A stretch of 64,000 nucleotides of DNA from Faecalibacterium sp. I3-3-33 (GTDB taxonomy: Bacteria > Bacillota > Clostridia > Oscillospirales > Ruminococcaceae), in assembly GCF_023347295.1 (NCBI RefSeq), contig NZ_CP094469.1:2666001-2730000 (forward strand), in the 5' to 3' direction. Positions 44,940 through 57,913 of the stretch are shown here, piece by piece; within the stretch, counting starts at the first letter, position 1; each line of letters starts with the position of its first letter. The translations under genes and the position numbers were made by a program. The notes under the pieces are model-generated. The model ran no database searches. It saw only the letters and a program-made list of their open reading frames with translations, and was not told the origin of the DNA.

Positions 44940-45224
44940 CGCCGACTGGCGCAGCGCTAGCTTTTTTGTGCTTCGACTTCTTCTTTAGGATTGTCAAGGG
45001 CGAGCAGCCCTTGGCCCGTTGCGGGGTGGGTGGAGTCCAGAGGTAGGGAGGGGGGACTCGGAACACCCCTCCCTGCCTCTGGCCCAGCGGAGCATCTTTG
45101 CTCGCTTGCGCCAAGCAGTAACTTTCCCTGCGGAGCACGCACTTTTCTGGTTCTCTTTTGGTGTCAAAAGAGAACAGCCCTTGGCAAGCAGAAATCCTCC
45201 CAGCGGAAGCCATTCCAAATCGTC
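44940..45224. repeat. Intergenic repeat with 37-base core shared with 62.9 kb
   Basis: No gene is present. A 37-base core (45140-45176) is identical to 62901-62937 and contains TTCTCTTTT/AAAAGAGAA around GGTGTC. A less conserved stretch with GGGCGAGCAGCCC (45000-45013) is also shared. Open frames here translate to the same meaningless peptide at both loci, so they are not taken as genes. Confidence 0.75.
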
Positions 45225-45854
45225 TTATCCCCGGTTCGCCCGCTCGATCAGGGTGCGGATGTGGTGCGCAAGCATCTCCACGGCGGTGCTGTTCTCGCCG
45301 CCGTTGGGCACAATGATGTCCGCGTTGCGCTTGCTGGGCTCTACAAAGGCCTCGTGCATCGGCTTGACCGTGGTAAGGTACTGATCGATCACGCTGTCCA
45401 AGCTGCGCCCGCGCTCCTTTACGTCCCGCAGAATGCGCCGCAGGATGCGCTCGTCCGCGTCCGTGTCCACAAAGATCTTGTAGTCGAACAGGGCGCACAG
45501 CTCCGGCTCTACAAAGGGCAGAATTCCCTCCACGATCAGCACCGGGGCGGGCTCGATGTGCTGCACCTCGTTGCTGCGGTTGTGGTTGGAATAATCGTAC
45601 ACCGGGCAGTCGATGGCACGGCCGGCCTTCAGCTCCTGCAAATGGTAGATGAGCAGGGCGTTGTCGAAGGCGTCCGGGTGGTCGTAATTCAGCTTGCAGC
45701 GCTCATCAAAGGGCAGCTCATCGTGGCGCTTGTAGTAGCTGTCGTGGGAGATCAGCCGCACCTCGTCCTCCCCAAAGCGCTCCTTCAGCCGCAGTGCAAG
45801 GGTGGTCTTGCCGCTGCCAGAGCCGCCCGCGATGCCAATGATCAGGTTGTTCAT
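45225..45854 (-). CDS. udk: Uridine kinase
   Basis: The 209-residue kinase has the P-loop GIAGGSGSGKTTLA (about residues 7-20), SHDSYYKRHDELPFDER, NYDHPDAFDN, and IVEGILPF, all typical of uridine/cytidine kinase in pyrimidine salvage. ATG 45854 has AAGGAG upstream. It is a single gene between the atp repeats and the divergent cardiolipin synthase gene. Confidence 0.93.
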   Translation of the reverse strand: MNNLIIGIAGGSGSGKTTLALRLKERFGEDEVRLISHDSYYKRHDELPFDERCKLNYDHPDAFDNALLIYHLQELKAGRAIDCPVYDYSNHNRSNEVQHIEPAPVLIVEGILPFVEPELCALFDYKIFVDTDADERILRRILRDVKERGRSLDSVIDQYLTTVKPMHEAFVEPSKRNADIIVPNGGENSTAVEMLAHHIRTLIERANRG

Positions 45855-46045
45855 AATGCAAACTCCTTCTGCACAAAATCTGCCGGTTTCTGTGGAAAAA
45901 CCGGCGGGAATGGATTATAATAAATTTGTATCTGCTCTGCTGCCGCCCGGCAGCAGTTCTTCCCTTTTATCATAGCACAAAATGTGTCATTTGGACAGGG
46001 CTTGCAGACCACCCGCCGACACATTCACAAAAAAGGACGGTCAAA

Positions 46046-47662
46046 ATGTCAAAAGAAACATTGCAGCACACCATGAGAAGCAAGGTCCGGGTCTTTGAGG
46101 ACGGCGGCATCCGCCTGCTCCGCAAAAGCCAGAAAGGGCTTATCCACGCCATCTTCAGCCGCTTCGGGCTGGTGCTGGTGCTGCTGGTGCTACAATTTGG
46201 GGCGCTGTTCAGCCTGATGCGCTGGTTCAGCGGCCTGCTGCCCCACTACTTGGGCGGCACCTTGCTGGTCACGGCGGCCATGATGGTCTACCTGCTCAAT
46301 CAGGACATGAACAACAGTGTGCGCATCCCGTGGCTGGTTGTCACGGCGCTGGCTCCTGTGCTGGGCGTGCTGCTGTTCTGGTACACCAAGGAGGATGTGG
46401 GCCACCGGGTGCTCAAAAAGCGCCTGATGGAGCTGGAAGGGCAGACCCGCAGCCAGCTGCCGCAGCCCAAAAAGGCCGACAAGGCGCTGGACGCAGACTG
46501 CCCCGGCGCGGCCTCTCTGGCGCAGTATCTGCGCGGACGGGGCGGCGGCTTCCCGGTGTACGAAAACACGCAGGTGACCTATTTCCCCAGCGGAGAAGCC
46601 AAGTTTGCCGCACTGCTGCCCCAGCTGGAAAGCGCCACCCAATACATTTTTCTGGAATACTTCATCATTGACGAAGGGTTGATGTGGGGGCGCATTCTGG
46701 AAATTCTGGCACGCAAGGCCGCACAGGGCGTGGATGTGCGGGTGATGTATGACGGCACCTGCGAGTTCTCCACCCTGCCCCGGGACTACCCCAGACGGCT
46801 GGAAGCGCTGGGCATCCGCTGCAAGGTGTTTGCGCCGGTCACGCCCTTTGTTTCCACCCACTACAACTACCGCGACCACCGCAAGATCCTTGTCGTGGAT
46901 GGTCGTGTGGGCTTTACCGGCGGCGTGAATCTGGCCGATGAGTACATCAACCACGTTGAAAAATATGGCCGCTGGAAGGACGCCGCCGTCATGCTGGAGG
47001 GCGAGGGCGTGCGCACCATGACCGCCCTGTTTTTGCAGATGTGGAGCATCCAGCGGGAGCCGGAGTTCGCCCAGTTCCTTACCCGCCCCATCCCGGAAAC
47101 GCAGGCCAACGGCTTTGTCATCCCCTACGGGGACTGCCCGCTGGACGGCGAGCGCGTGGGTGAGATGGTCTACATCGACCTGCTCAACCGCGCCCGGCAC
47201 AGCGTACATATCATCACGCCCTATCTTATTCTGGACGGCGAGCTGGAGACTGCCCTGCGCTTTGCCGCAGAGCGCGGCGTAGATGTGCACCTGATTTTAC
47301 CCGGCAAGCCGGACAAGTGGTTTGCTTATGCGCTGGCTAAGACCCATTACCTGCCGCTGCTGTCCTCCGGTGTGAAGATCAGCGAGTGGGCCCCCGGCTT
47401 CACCCACGCCAAGGTGATGATCATGGACGGGCAAGAGGCGGTTGTAGGCACTATCAATCTGGACTACCGCAGCCTGTACCACCACTTTGAAAACGCGGTC
47501 TGGATGCGCGGTGTGGACTGTCTGCCTCGTATTGAGGCTGATTTTCAGGATACACTGGCACAGTGCCGCACGGTAGAGCCCACCCGCCAGAGCGTCTGGC
47601 AGGGCAAAAAGCTGCTGCATCTGGTGGGTATGATGCTCAAGTTCATCGCCCCGCTGATCTAA
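46046..47662 (+). CDS. cls: Cardiolipin synthase
   Basis: The start MSKETLQHT (AAAGGACGG upstream) gives 538 residues. Three N-terminal hydrophobic segments (about 45-105) precede two phospholipase D motifs: HRKILVVDG (about residue 277) and HAKVMIMDG (about 454), each with His-x-Lys and Asp. It joins two phosphatidylglycerol molecules into cardiolipin at the membrane. Confidence 0.93.
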   Translation: MSKETLQHTMRSKVRVFEDGGIRLLRKSQKGLIHAIFSRFGLVLVLLVLQFGALFSLMRWFSGLLPHYLGGTLLVTAAMMVYLLNQDMNNSVRIPWLVVTALAPVLGVLLFWYTKEDVGHRVLKKRLMELEGQTRSQLPQPKKADKALDADCPGAASLAQYLRGRGGGFPVYENTQVTYFPSGEAKFAALLPQLESATQYIFLEYFIIDEGLMWGRILEILARKAAQGVDVRVMYDGTCEFSTLPRDYPRRLEALGIRCKVFAPVTPFVSTHYNYRDHRKILVVDGRVGFTGGVNLADEYINHVEKYGRWKDAAVMLEGEGVRTMTALFLQMWSIQREPEFAQFLTRPIPETQANGFVIPYGDCPLDGERVGEMVYIDLLNRARHSVHIITPYLILDGELETALRFAAERGVDVHLILPGKPDKWFAYALAKTHYLPLLSSGVKISEWAPGFTHAKVMIMDGQEAVVGTINLDYRSLYHHFENAVWMRGVDCLPRIEADFQDTLAQCRTVEPTRQSVWQGKKLLHLVGMMLKFIAPLI

Positions 47663-47668
47663 ACGAAA

Positions 47669-47706
47669 AACGCCCCGGAAACGCTGTCAAACGTTTCCGG
47701 GGCGTT
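47669..47706. terminator. Bidirectional terminator between cls and the glycosyltransferase gene
   Basis: AACGCCCCGGAAACG pairs exactly with CGTTTCCGGGGCGTT around CTGTCAAA. It serves two convergent genes. Confidence 0.85.
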
Positions 47707-47712
47707 CTTGGC

Positions 47713-48873
47713 TTATGCTTTTGCGCCTGCCGGCACTTTCTTTTTTTTCAGGGTGGAGGGCATCGCCTTCAGCGGGTCGCCCACCACATGATGATAGGCC
47801 TCCTCGTAACGGTCTAACATCACATCGTACTCAAAATTTGTATGGACGTACTCGATCTGCTGCTGCCGCATTGCGTCCGGGTACTCCTGTGCGCATTCCC
47901 GCTCCAGCGCCCGGGCAAGGTCGTCCGTATCCTCCGGTTTGAAGGCCGCGCCGTAAATGTCGGTCACGACCGTATTCTCGGGGATATCGCTCACCAGACA
48001 CCGTGCACCGATGGACATCGCCTCCAGCAACGACAGGGAAAGTCCCTCGGTGTGGCTGGGCAGAACGAACAGCCCGCAGTTGCTGTAAAGCTCCTTCAGC
48101 AGGTCACCCACCAAATAGTCGGTCATGATGATATTAGGGTCATTCTGTGCCTGCTGCTGTACGGTCTTGCAATATTCGCTGTCGTCCAGCGGGCCGACCA
48201 GTACAAGCTTTTTCCCTGTCTTGGCCTTGCGGTAGCCCTCCACCAGATCCAGCGTGCCTTTTTCTGGCGAGATACGCCCCACATACAGGATGTACTCTCC
48301 CCTCTCCAGCCCGTATTTTTCCCGGATCAGACTGCAAGCATGCCTTTCATAAAAGCGGATGGCATTGGGGATCAGAATAGACGCGCGGCCATATTTCTGC
48401 AAAAAATAGTTCCACTCCGTCTCCGAAAGCACCACCAGATCATCCGCATATTTTGCAGCGATCCGCTCTCCCAGCTTCATATAACGGCTAGCAAAGCCGC
48501 GCCATTTGTCCACTTTCCAGTTCAAACCGTGCACCGTACATACGGTGCGCTTGCCGAACAGTTTGGCGATCAGCAGCGGTACACTGGGGCCGATGGCGTG
48601 GTAATGGATCACATCAAAACCCCGGAACAGCGCATCAAAGGTTGCCAGAAAAGAGTAGATCGTGGCATTCAATGCAGGCTTTTGCAGGGTAAACACCCGC
48701 CGTGCGTGAACGCCGTCCACATCGTACACATTATGGTGCTTTTCCAAGCCGCGGTTATACACAGTCACGTCATAGCCGCGTTCCACCAGACTTCTGGCCA
48801 GCCCGCCAACCATGACCTCCACACCGCCCGAGCGACTAGGAAAATCCTTGTGCCCGATCATCGCCACCTTCAC
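47713..48873 (-). CDS. Family 4-type glycosyltransferase (GT-B)
   Basis: The 386-residue protein begins KVAMIGHKDFPSRSGGVEVMV, a glycine-rich N-domain, with HYHAIGPSVPLL and TVHGLNWK; the C-domain has YVGRISPEKGTLDLVEGY and the donor motif SHTEGLSLSLLEAMSIGARC with two Glu residues. It resembles rhamnosyl/galactosyl transferases of exopolysaccharide synthesis. No other polysaccharide genes are adjacent. The C-terminus ends in a basic KKKKVPAGAKA. Confidence 0.88.
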   Translation of the reverse strand: MKVAMIGHKDFPSRSGGVEVMVGGLARSLVERGYDVTVYNRGLEKHHNVYDVDGVHARRVFTLQKPALNATIYSFLATFDALFRGFDVIHYHAIGPSVPLLIAKLFGKRTVCTVHGLNWKVDKWRGFASRYMKLGERIAAKYADDLVVLSETEWNYFLQKYGRASILIPNAIRFYERHACSLIREKYGLERGEYILYVGRISPEKGTLDLVEGYRKAKTGKKLVLVGPLDDSEYCKTVQQQAQNDPNIIMTDYLVGDLLKELYSNCGLFVLPSHTEGLSLSLLEAMSIGARCLVSDIPENTVVTDIYGAAFKPEDTDDLARALERECAQEYPDAMRQQQIEYVHTNFEYDVMLDRYEEAYHHVVGDPLKAMPSTLKKKKVPAGAKA

Positions 48874-49057
48874 CGTAACTACTTCCTTCCGTTTTGTAAT
48901 ACATCCCCGTCAAATCCAGTTTCCATCACACTAATATATCATTATTGTAACATAAGCATCACTTAGCCGCAACTAATTTCCATGAAATATTTTAATAAAA
49001 TGTGAATTTTCAGTTATATCTTGCTCTATTTGTAGAAATTTCATCTTTTACACACTA

Positions 49058-49092
49058 AAAAACGCTTCAGGAAATTCCTGAAGCGCTTTTTT
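49058..49092 (-). terminator. Terminator of the rRNA operon
   Basis: AAAACGCTTCAGGAATT-type palindrome: CGCTTCAGGAA and TTCCTGAAGCG form the stem with A/T runs on both sides, right after 5S rRNA on the minus strand. Confidence 0.88.
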
Positions 49093-49095
49093 CTA

Positions 49096-49214
<119 letters not shown>

Positions 49215-49340
49215 ATTTGACTGAATCAGTATAACACATTTCTGTGTCTCTGTCCAGTATTTCTTAGAAGGACGTGCCTTCAAAACTGAATAATCACTGC
49301 TAACATTTTTTCGTTGACTTAAAAGTCTCAAGCGAATTGT

Positions 49341-52173
<2,833 letters not shown>

Positions 52174-52436
52174 TTTCAAACGTTCTTTAAGAACATTTGG
52201 TATCCTCTTGATTCTCTCTTGCCAACGAAGATTATTGTTACCCTTCCTTTTGAAATTGTAATATTTCTTAAAAAAGAACTTACTATAATCTTTGTTTCGC
52301 AGTTATTATTCAGTTTTCAAGGTACGTCTTTGAGTGTCCTTTTCAGGGCCCTCAAAATCGAACAATATCTACTTAAACTTTTAACTTATCACCTGTTCCA
52401 ATGACTGACCATCTTAGATGCTCTGTCATTGCCTGA

Positions 52437-53955
<1,519 letters not shown>

Positions 53956-54150
53956 TGATATTTATCACTTAAAAGTGTTAAATCTTGTTTCGCTCAGCAC
54001 GCAATCGCTTGCGTCCTGTGTGAATTACTTTTGTTTGGAATTGTTTACCGTGTTTTTCCAACACGAAAATAGGTTCTGTTACAAGTTCTTTCGATATTGT
54101 TCAATTTTCAAGGTCCTGTGCGCCGCAGCCTTGCGGCTGACGACTTGATT

Positions 54151-54364
54151 ATTTTACCACAGAAGCAGTTTTTTGTCAAGCACTTTTTTGAGAAGCTTTT
54201 GAACTTTTCTGAACTTGGAGCGCTTCGCACATCTCAGTGTCAACTGGTGTTTTTCAGCGTCTATTGGTTCTTTTCAAGGGCTTCCTGCTGAGGCTTCAGA
54301 AGTCATTCTTTTGTCTCAGCGCTTGGCGCTCAAGTATAATACCACACCCCGGGGCACTTGTCAA
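54151..54364 (-). promoter_or_regulatory. Two tandem rRNA promoters
   Basis: On the minus strand P1 is TTGACA-17-TATTAT (54359-54364 and 54336-54341) and P2 is TTGACA-17-TAAAAT (54174-54179 and 54151-54156). Both have perfect -35 boxes and identical spacing, as usual for rrn operons. Confidence 0.85.
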
Positions 54365-54433
54365 CACTTTTTGACATCTTTTTTCCAAATTCTTTGCGGT
54401 GGGGGTTTGGGGGCAAAACTCCAACCTCAAAGA

Positions 54434-54606
54434 ACCCTCTCAGGCATCGCTGCGCGATGCCTGATTCCCCCTTTTGTCACCTGCGGTGACATTTTCCCCC
54501 GGCCGGGGGAAATCCGTCCTCTCGGGGGGAGCTTTATTGGCACTAACCGGAAGATGCATAAAAGCTCCCCCTTTCGGGGAAGCTGGCGCGCAGCGCCTGA
54601 GAGGAT
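54434..54606 (+). repeat. MITE-like element with CCTCTCAG/CTGAGAGG inverted ends
   Basis: ACCCTCTCAG at the left and CTGAGAGGAT at the right bound 173 bases filled with nested hairpins. The block GATTCCCCCTTTTGTCACC and onward is shared (inverted) with 62660-62735, and ACCGGAAGATGCATAAAAGC is shared with 60839-60858. No coding content. Confidence 0.8.
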
Positions 54607-54763
54607 TCAGCCCTATATTATTACATTATATAGGCAGCGTGAAACCCAGACAGGTATAGACGGCGGCTGATATTACCCACCGGAAAGCGCACTGCGCTGT
54701 CAAGAGTTTCCGTGCAAAATTTTGTCCCGAAAAATATCTGCTATTTTTGGCGATTGCTACAAA

Positions 54764-54815
54764 ACGCAAAATATAGTGGTATTTTGCTTGACTTGCCACT
54801 AGATAATGATAAAAT
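54764..54815 (+). promoter_or_regulatory. nrdD promoter with two candidate NrdR boxes
   Basis: TTGACT (54788-54793) and TAAAAT (54810-54815) are 16 bases apart. ACGCAAAATATAGTGG (54764-54779) matches 13 of 16 positions of the NrdR consensus; a weaker box, CCACTAGATAATGATA (54796-54811, about 10 of 16), lies 32 bases later inside the promoter. The spacing of three helical turns is what NrdR uses. A palindromic leader (about 54850-54890) follows. Confidence 0.6.
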
Positions 54816-54917
54816 AGAGCTACATTCAGTTTGTTGGATATCGTTGTGCGCAGACGGGTATCTCTTATGATAAGAGGTACCCGTTCACAATGCGCCTATA
54901 TAGAAGGAGGAGAACCG

Positions 54918-57089
54918 ATGAAGATCATCAAACGAAACGGTGCAGAAGTTCCTTTTGATATTACCAAGATCATCACCGCCGTTACCAAAGCCAGCGATTC
55001 TGTGGGCGGTCAGGCTCGTCTGAGCCGGGAGCAGATCACCCAGATTGCCGCAGCCGTTACCGACCAGTGCCAGCAGCTCAACCGCGCGGTCAGCGTGGAA
55101 GAAGTACAGGATCTGGTGGAGAACCAGCTGATGGACATTCAGGCGCACGATGTAGCACGCCACTATATCACCTACCGCTACGTCCAGAGCCTGAAGCGCC
55201 AGACCAACACCACCGACGAGCGCATCCTGAGCCTGATCGAGTGCCAGAACGAAGAGGTCAAGCAGGAGAACGCCAACAAGAACCCCACCGTCAACAGCGT
55301 GCAGCGCGACTATATGGCCGGCGAGATCTCCAAGGATCTGACCGCCCGCCTGCTGCTGGACCCGGAGATCGTAAAGGCACATCAGGAGGGTCTGATCCAC
55401 TTCCACGATTCCGACTACTTTGCCCAGCACATGCACAACTGTGATCTGGTGAACTTGGAAGATATGCTGCAGAACGGCACCGTTATTTCCGGTACCTATA
55501 TTGAGAAGCCGCACAGCTTCTCCACCGCCTGCAACATTGCCACCCAGATCATTGCACAGGTAGCTTCCAACCAGTACGGCGGCCAGAGCATCAGCCTGAC
55601 CCATCTGGCTCCCTTTGTGGACGTCTCCCGCAAGAAGATTGCCGCTGAGGTGGAGCTGGAGATGGAAGGGCTGGACGTCTCTGCCGAGCGCAAGAAGGAG
55701 ATCGTGGAGCGCCGTCTGCGCAACGAGATCAACCGCGGCGTGCAGACCATCCAGTATCAGGTTGTCACCCTGATGACCACCAACGGTCAGGCGCCCTTCA
55801 TTACGGTATTCATGTATCTGGGCGAAGCCCGCAACCCGCAGGAAAAGGCCGACCTTGCCATCATCATTGAGGAGACCATCCGGCAGCGCTATCAGGGCGT
55901 GAAGAACGAGGCCGGTGTGTGGATCACCCCCGCCTTCCCCAAGCTGATCTATGTGCTGGAGGAGGACAACATCCGCCCCGGCACTCCCTACTACTACCTG
56001 ACCGAGCTGGCCGCAAAGTGCACCGCCAAGCGCATGGTGCCGGACTACATCTCGGAAAAGAAGATGCTGGAGCTGAAGGTAGACAAAAACGGTGAGGGGC
56101 ACTGCTACACCTGCATGGGCTGCCGCAGCTTCCTGACCCCCTATGTGGACCCCGAGACCGGCAAGCCCAAGTACTATGGCCGTTTCAATCAGGGCGTGGT
56201 CACCATCAATCTGGTGGACGTTGCCCTGAGCTCCGGCGGTAACTTTGAAAAGTTCTGGAAGATTTTTGACGAGCGTCTGGCGCTGTGCCACCGCGCCTTG
56301 CAGGCACGCCATCAGCGGCTGCTGGGCACCCCCAGCGATGCTGCCCCCATCCTGTGGCAGTATGGTGCGCTGGCACGCCTGAAGAAGGGTGAAAAGATCG
56401 ACAAGCTGCTGTTCGGCGGCTACTCCACCATCAGTCTGGGTTATGCCGGCCTGTACGAGTGCGTGAAGTATATGACCGGCAAGAGCCACACCGACGCCGG
56501 TGCCAAGCCCTTTGCCCTGAGCGTGATGCAGCACATGAACGACAAGTGCAACGAGTGGAAGAAAGCCGAGAACATGGACTACTCCCTCTACGGCACCCCG
56601 CTGGAATCCACCACCTACAAGTTCGCCAAGTGCCTGCAGAAACGCTTTGGCATCGTGGAGGGCATCACGGACAAGAACTATATCACCAACAGCTACCACG
56701 TCCATGTCTCTGAGCCCATCGACGCCTTTACCAAGCTGAAATTCGAGGCCGACTTCCAGCGCCTGTCCCCGGGCGGTGCCATCAGCTATGTGGAAGTGCC
56801 CAATATGCAGGATAATCTGGAAGCCGTCATGAGCGTGCTGCAGTTCATCTACGATAACATCATGTACGCCGAGTTGAACACCAAGTCCGATTACTGTCAG
56901 GTGTGCGGCTACGATGGCGAGATCAAGATCGTGGAGGACGATGGCAAGCTGGTGTGGGAGTGCCCCAAGTGCGGCAACCGCGACCAGAACAAGCTGAACG
57001 TTGCCCGCCGCACCTGCGGTTATATCGGCACCCAGTTCTGGAACCAGGGCCGCACGCAGGAGATCAAGGATCGCGTGCTGCATCTGTAA
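54918..57089 (+). CDS. nrdD: Anaerobic (class III) ribonucleoside-triphosphate reductase
   Basis: ATG 54918 (GAAGGAGGAG upstream) gives 723 residues. The N-terminal ATP-cone (IIKRNGAEVPFDITKIITAV) is an allosteric domain. The C-terminus has a zinc site (YCQVCGYDG, WECPKCGNRD) and the glycyl-radical loop RRTCGYIGTQFWN with its Gly about 23 residues from the end. It makes dNTPs without oxygen, which fits an anaerobe. The activase NrdG is the next gene. Confidence 0.96.
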   Translation: MKIIKRNGAEVPFDITKIITAVTKASDSVGGQARLSREQITQIAAAVTDQCQQLNRAVSVEEVQDLVENQLMDIQAHDVARHYITYRYVQSLKRQTNTTDERILSLIECQNEEVKQENANKNPTVNSVQRDYMAGEISKDLTARLLLDPEIVKAHQEGLIHFHDSDYFAQHMHNCDLVNLEDMLQNGTVISGTYIEKPHSFSTACNIATQIIAQVASNQYGGQSISLTHLAPFVDVSRKKIAAEVELEMEGLDVSAERKKEIVERRLRNEINRGVQTIQYQVVTLMTTNGQAPFITVFMYLGEARNPQEKADLAIIIEETIRQRYQGVKNEAGVWITPAFPKLIYVLEEDNIRPGTPYYYLTELAAKCTAKRMVPDYISEKKMLELKVDKNGEGHCYTCMGCRSFLTPYVDPETGKPKYYGRFNQGVVTINLVDVALSSGGNFEKFWKIFDERLALCHRALQARHQRLLGTPSDAAPILWQYGALARLKKGEKIDKLLFGGYSTISLGYAGLYECVKYMTGKSHTDAGAKPFALSVMQHMNDKCNEWKKAENMDYSLYGTPLESTTYKFAKCLQKRFGIVEGITDKNYITNSYHVHVSEPIDAFTKLKFEADFQRLSPGGAISYVEVPNMQDNLEAVMSVLQFIYDNIMYAELNTKSDYCQVCGYDGEIKIVEDDGKLVWECPKCGNRDQNKLNVARRTCGYIGTQFWNQGRTQEIKDRVLHL

Positions 57090-57115
57090 CAACAGCTAAA
57101 TTTTATTTTTGATTT

Positions 57116-57155
57116 GATGTTTGGAGCGGCCGAAAGGCCGCTCCAAACATCTTTT
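57116..57155 (+). terminator. Terminator-like hairpin between nrdD and nrdG
   Basis: GATGTTTGGAGCGGCC and its exact complement (16 base pairs) enclose GAAA, with TTTT after it. It lies only about 20 bases before the nrdG start, so nrdG may be expressed by limited read-through. Confidence 0.75.
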
Positions 57156-57178
57156 CAGCAAACGACAGGAACATGAGC

Positions 57179-57736
57179 ATGAACTACGCAAACATCAAAT
57201 ATTACGATATCGCCAACGGCCCCGGGGTGCGCACCAGCGTTTTTGTGTCCGGCTGCCGCCACCACTGCCCGGGCTGCTTCAACGCCGTGGCATGGGATTT
57301 TGACTACGGGCAGCCCTTTGATAAGACCGTGCGCAACGAGGTATTCGCCTCCTGTCAGCCGGACTATATCGCCGGGCTCTCCCTGCTGGGCGGCGAACCC
57401 TTTGAACCAGAGAATCAGCGGGAGCTGCTGCCCTTTGTGCGCAACTTCAAGGCGCTGTACCCCGCCAAGACGGTGTGGTGCTACTCCGGCTACACTTGGG
57501 AACAGCTTACCGGCAAAGAGCCCAGCCCCGCGCGGTGCGAAGTGACCGACGAGCTGCTGGCACTGCTGGATGTGCTGGTGGACGGCAGATTTGTGCAGGC
57601 TGAGCACGACATCTCCCTGCGCTTCCGCGGCAGCCGCAACCAGCGCCTGCTGGATGTGCCCAAGTCCCTTGCCGCCGGGCAGCCCGTGTGGTGGGAGGAC
57701 GAAAAGGTGTTCGCCACCCATACCATGGAACGGTAA
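57179..57736 (+). CDS. nrdG: Anaerobic ribonucleotide reductase activating protein
   Basis: The 185-residue radical SAM enzyme has SGCRHHCPGCFN with the CxxxCxxC iron-sulfur motif (about 24-35) and LLGGEPFEPEN. It makes the glycyl radical of NrdD. ATG 57179 has ACAGGA at eight bases; ATG 57173 is too close to it. Confidence 0.94.
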   Translation: MNYANIKYYDIANGPGVRTSVFVSGCRHHCPGCFNAVAWDFDYGQPFDKTVRNEVFASCQPDYIAGLSLLGGEPFEPENQRELLPFVRNFKALYPAKTVWCYSGYTWEQLTGKEPSPARCEVTDELLALLDVLVDGRFVQAEHDISLRFRGSRNQRLLDVPKSLAAGQPVWWEDEKVFATHTMER

Positions 57737-57757
57737 GCGGTGCTGAACTCCTTCTCG

Positions 57758-57851
57758 TGAAAATGCGTTTGTCGCAGCCCGCAGGCCGCGACAAACGCTC
57801 TATTAAAAATAATTCTTCCGCTGAATATGGCCAAAGCAACGCGGAGGCCAT
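57758..57851 (-). repeat. TGCG-loop hairpin element, copy D (with upstream hairpin)
   Basis: Read on the minus strand: ATGGCC/GGCCAT with loop TCCGCGTTGCTTT, then TTCAGCGGAAGAATTATTTT, then arms AGCGTTTGTCGCGGCC and GGCTGCGACAAACGC around TGCG (one mismatch), then ATTTTCACGAGAAGG. It lies about 60 bases past the recQ stop in recQ orientation. The first stem differs from copies C and E at both strands. Confidence 0.85.
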
Positions 57852-57870
57852 TCGAAATCATCCCGCACTA

Positions 57871-57907
57871 AAAGAAGCCGCTGCACAGACTGTGCAGCGG
57901 CTTCTTT
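57871..57907. terminator. Bidirectional terminator of nrdG and recQ
   Basis: AAAGAAGCCGCTGCACA and its exact complement (17 base pairs) enclose GAC, with T-rich tails on both strands. Confidence 0.93.
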
Positions 57908-57913
57908 CTTTTT

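Noticed and set aside
44902..45498. ORF giving a peptide with SFDTKREPEKC, also seen near 62813-63010
   Set aside because: It is the translation of the 37-base repeat core in an intergenic region; no ribosome site and no conserved length.
54885..57092. A 735-codon minus-strand frame opposite nrdD
   Set aside because: It is a shadow caused by codon bias of nrdD; NrdD motifs are intact on the plus strand.
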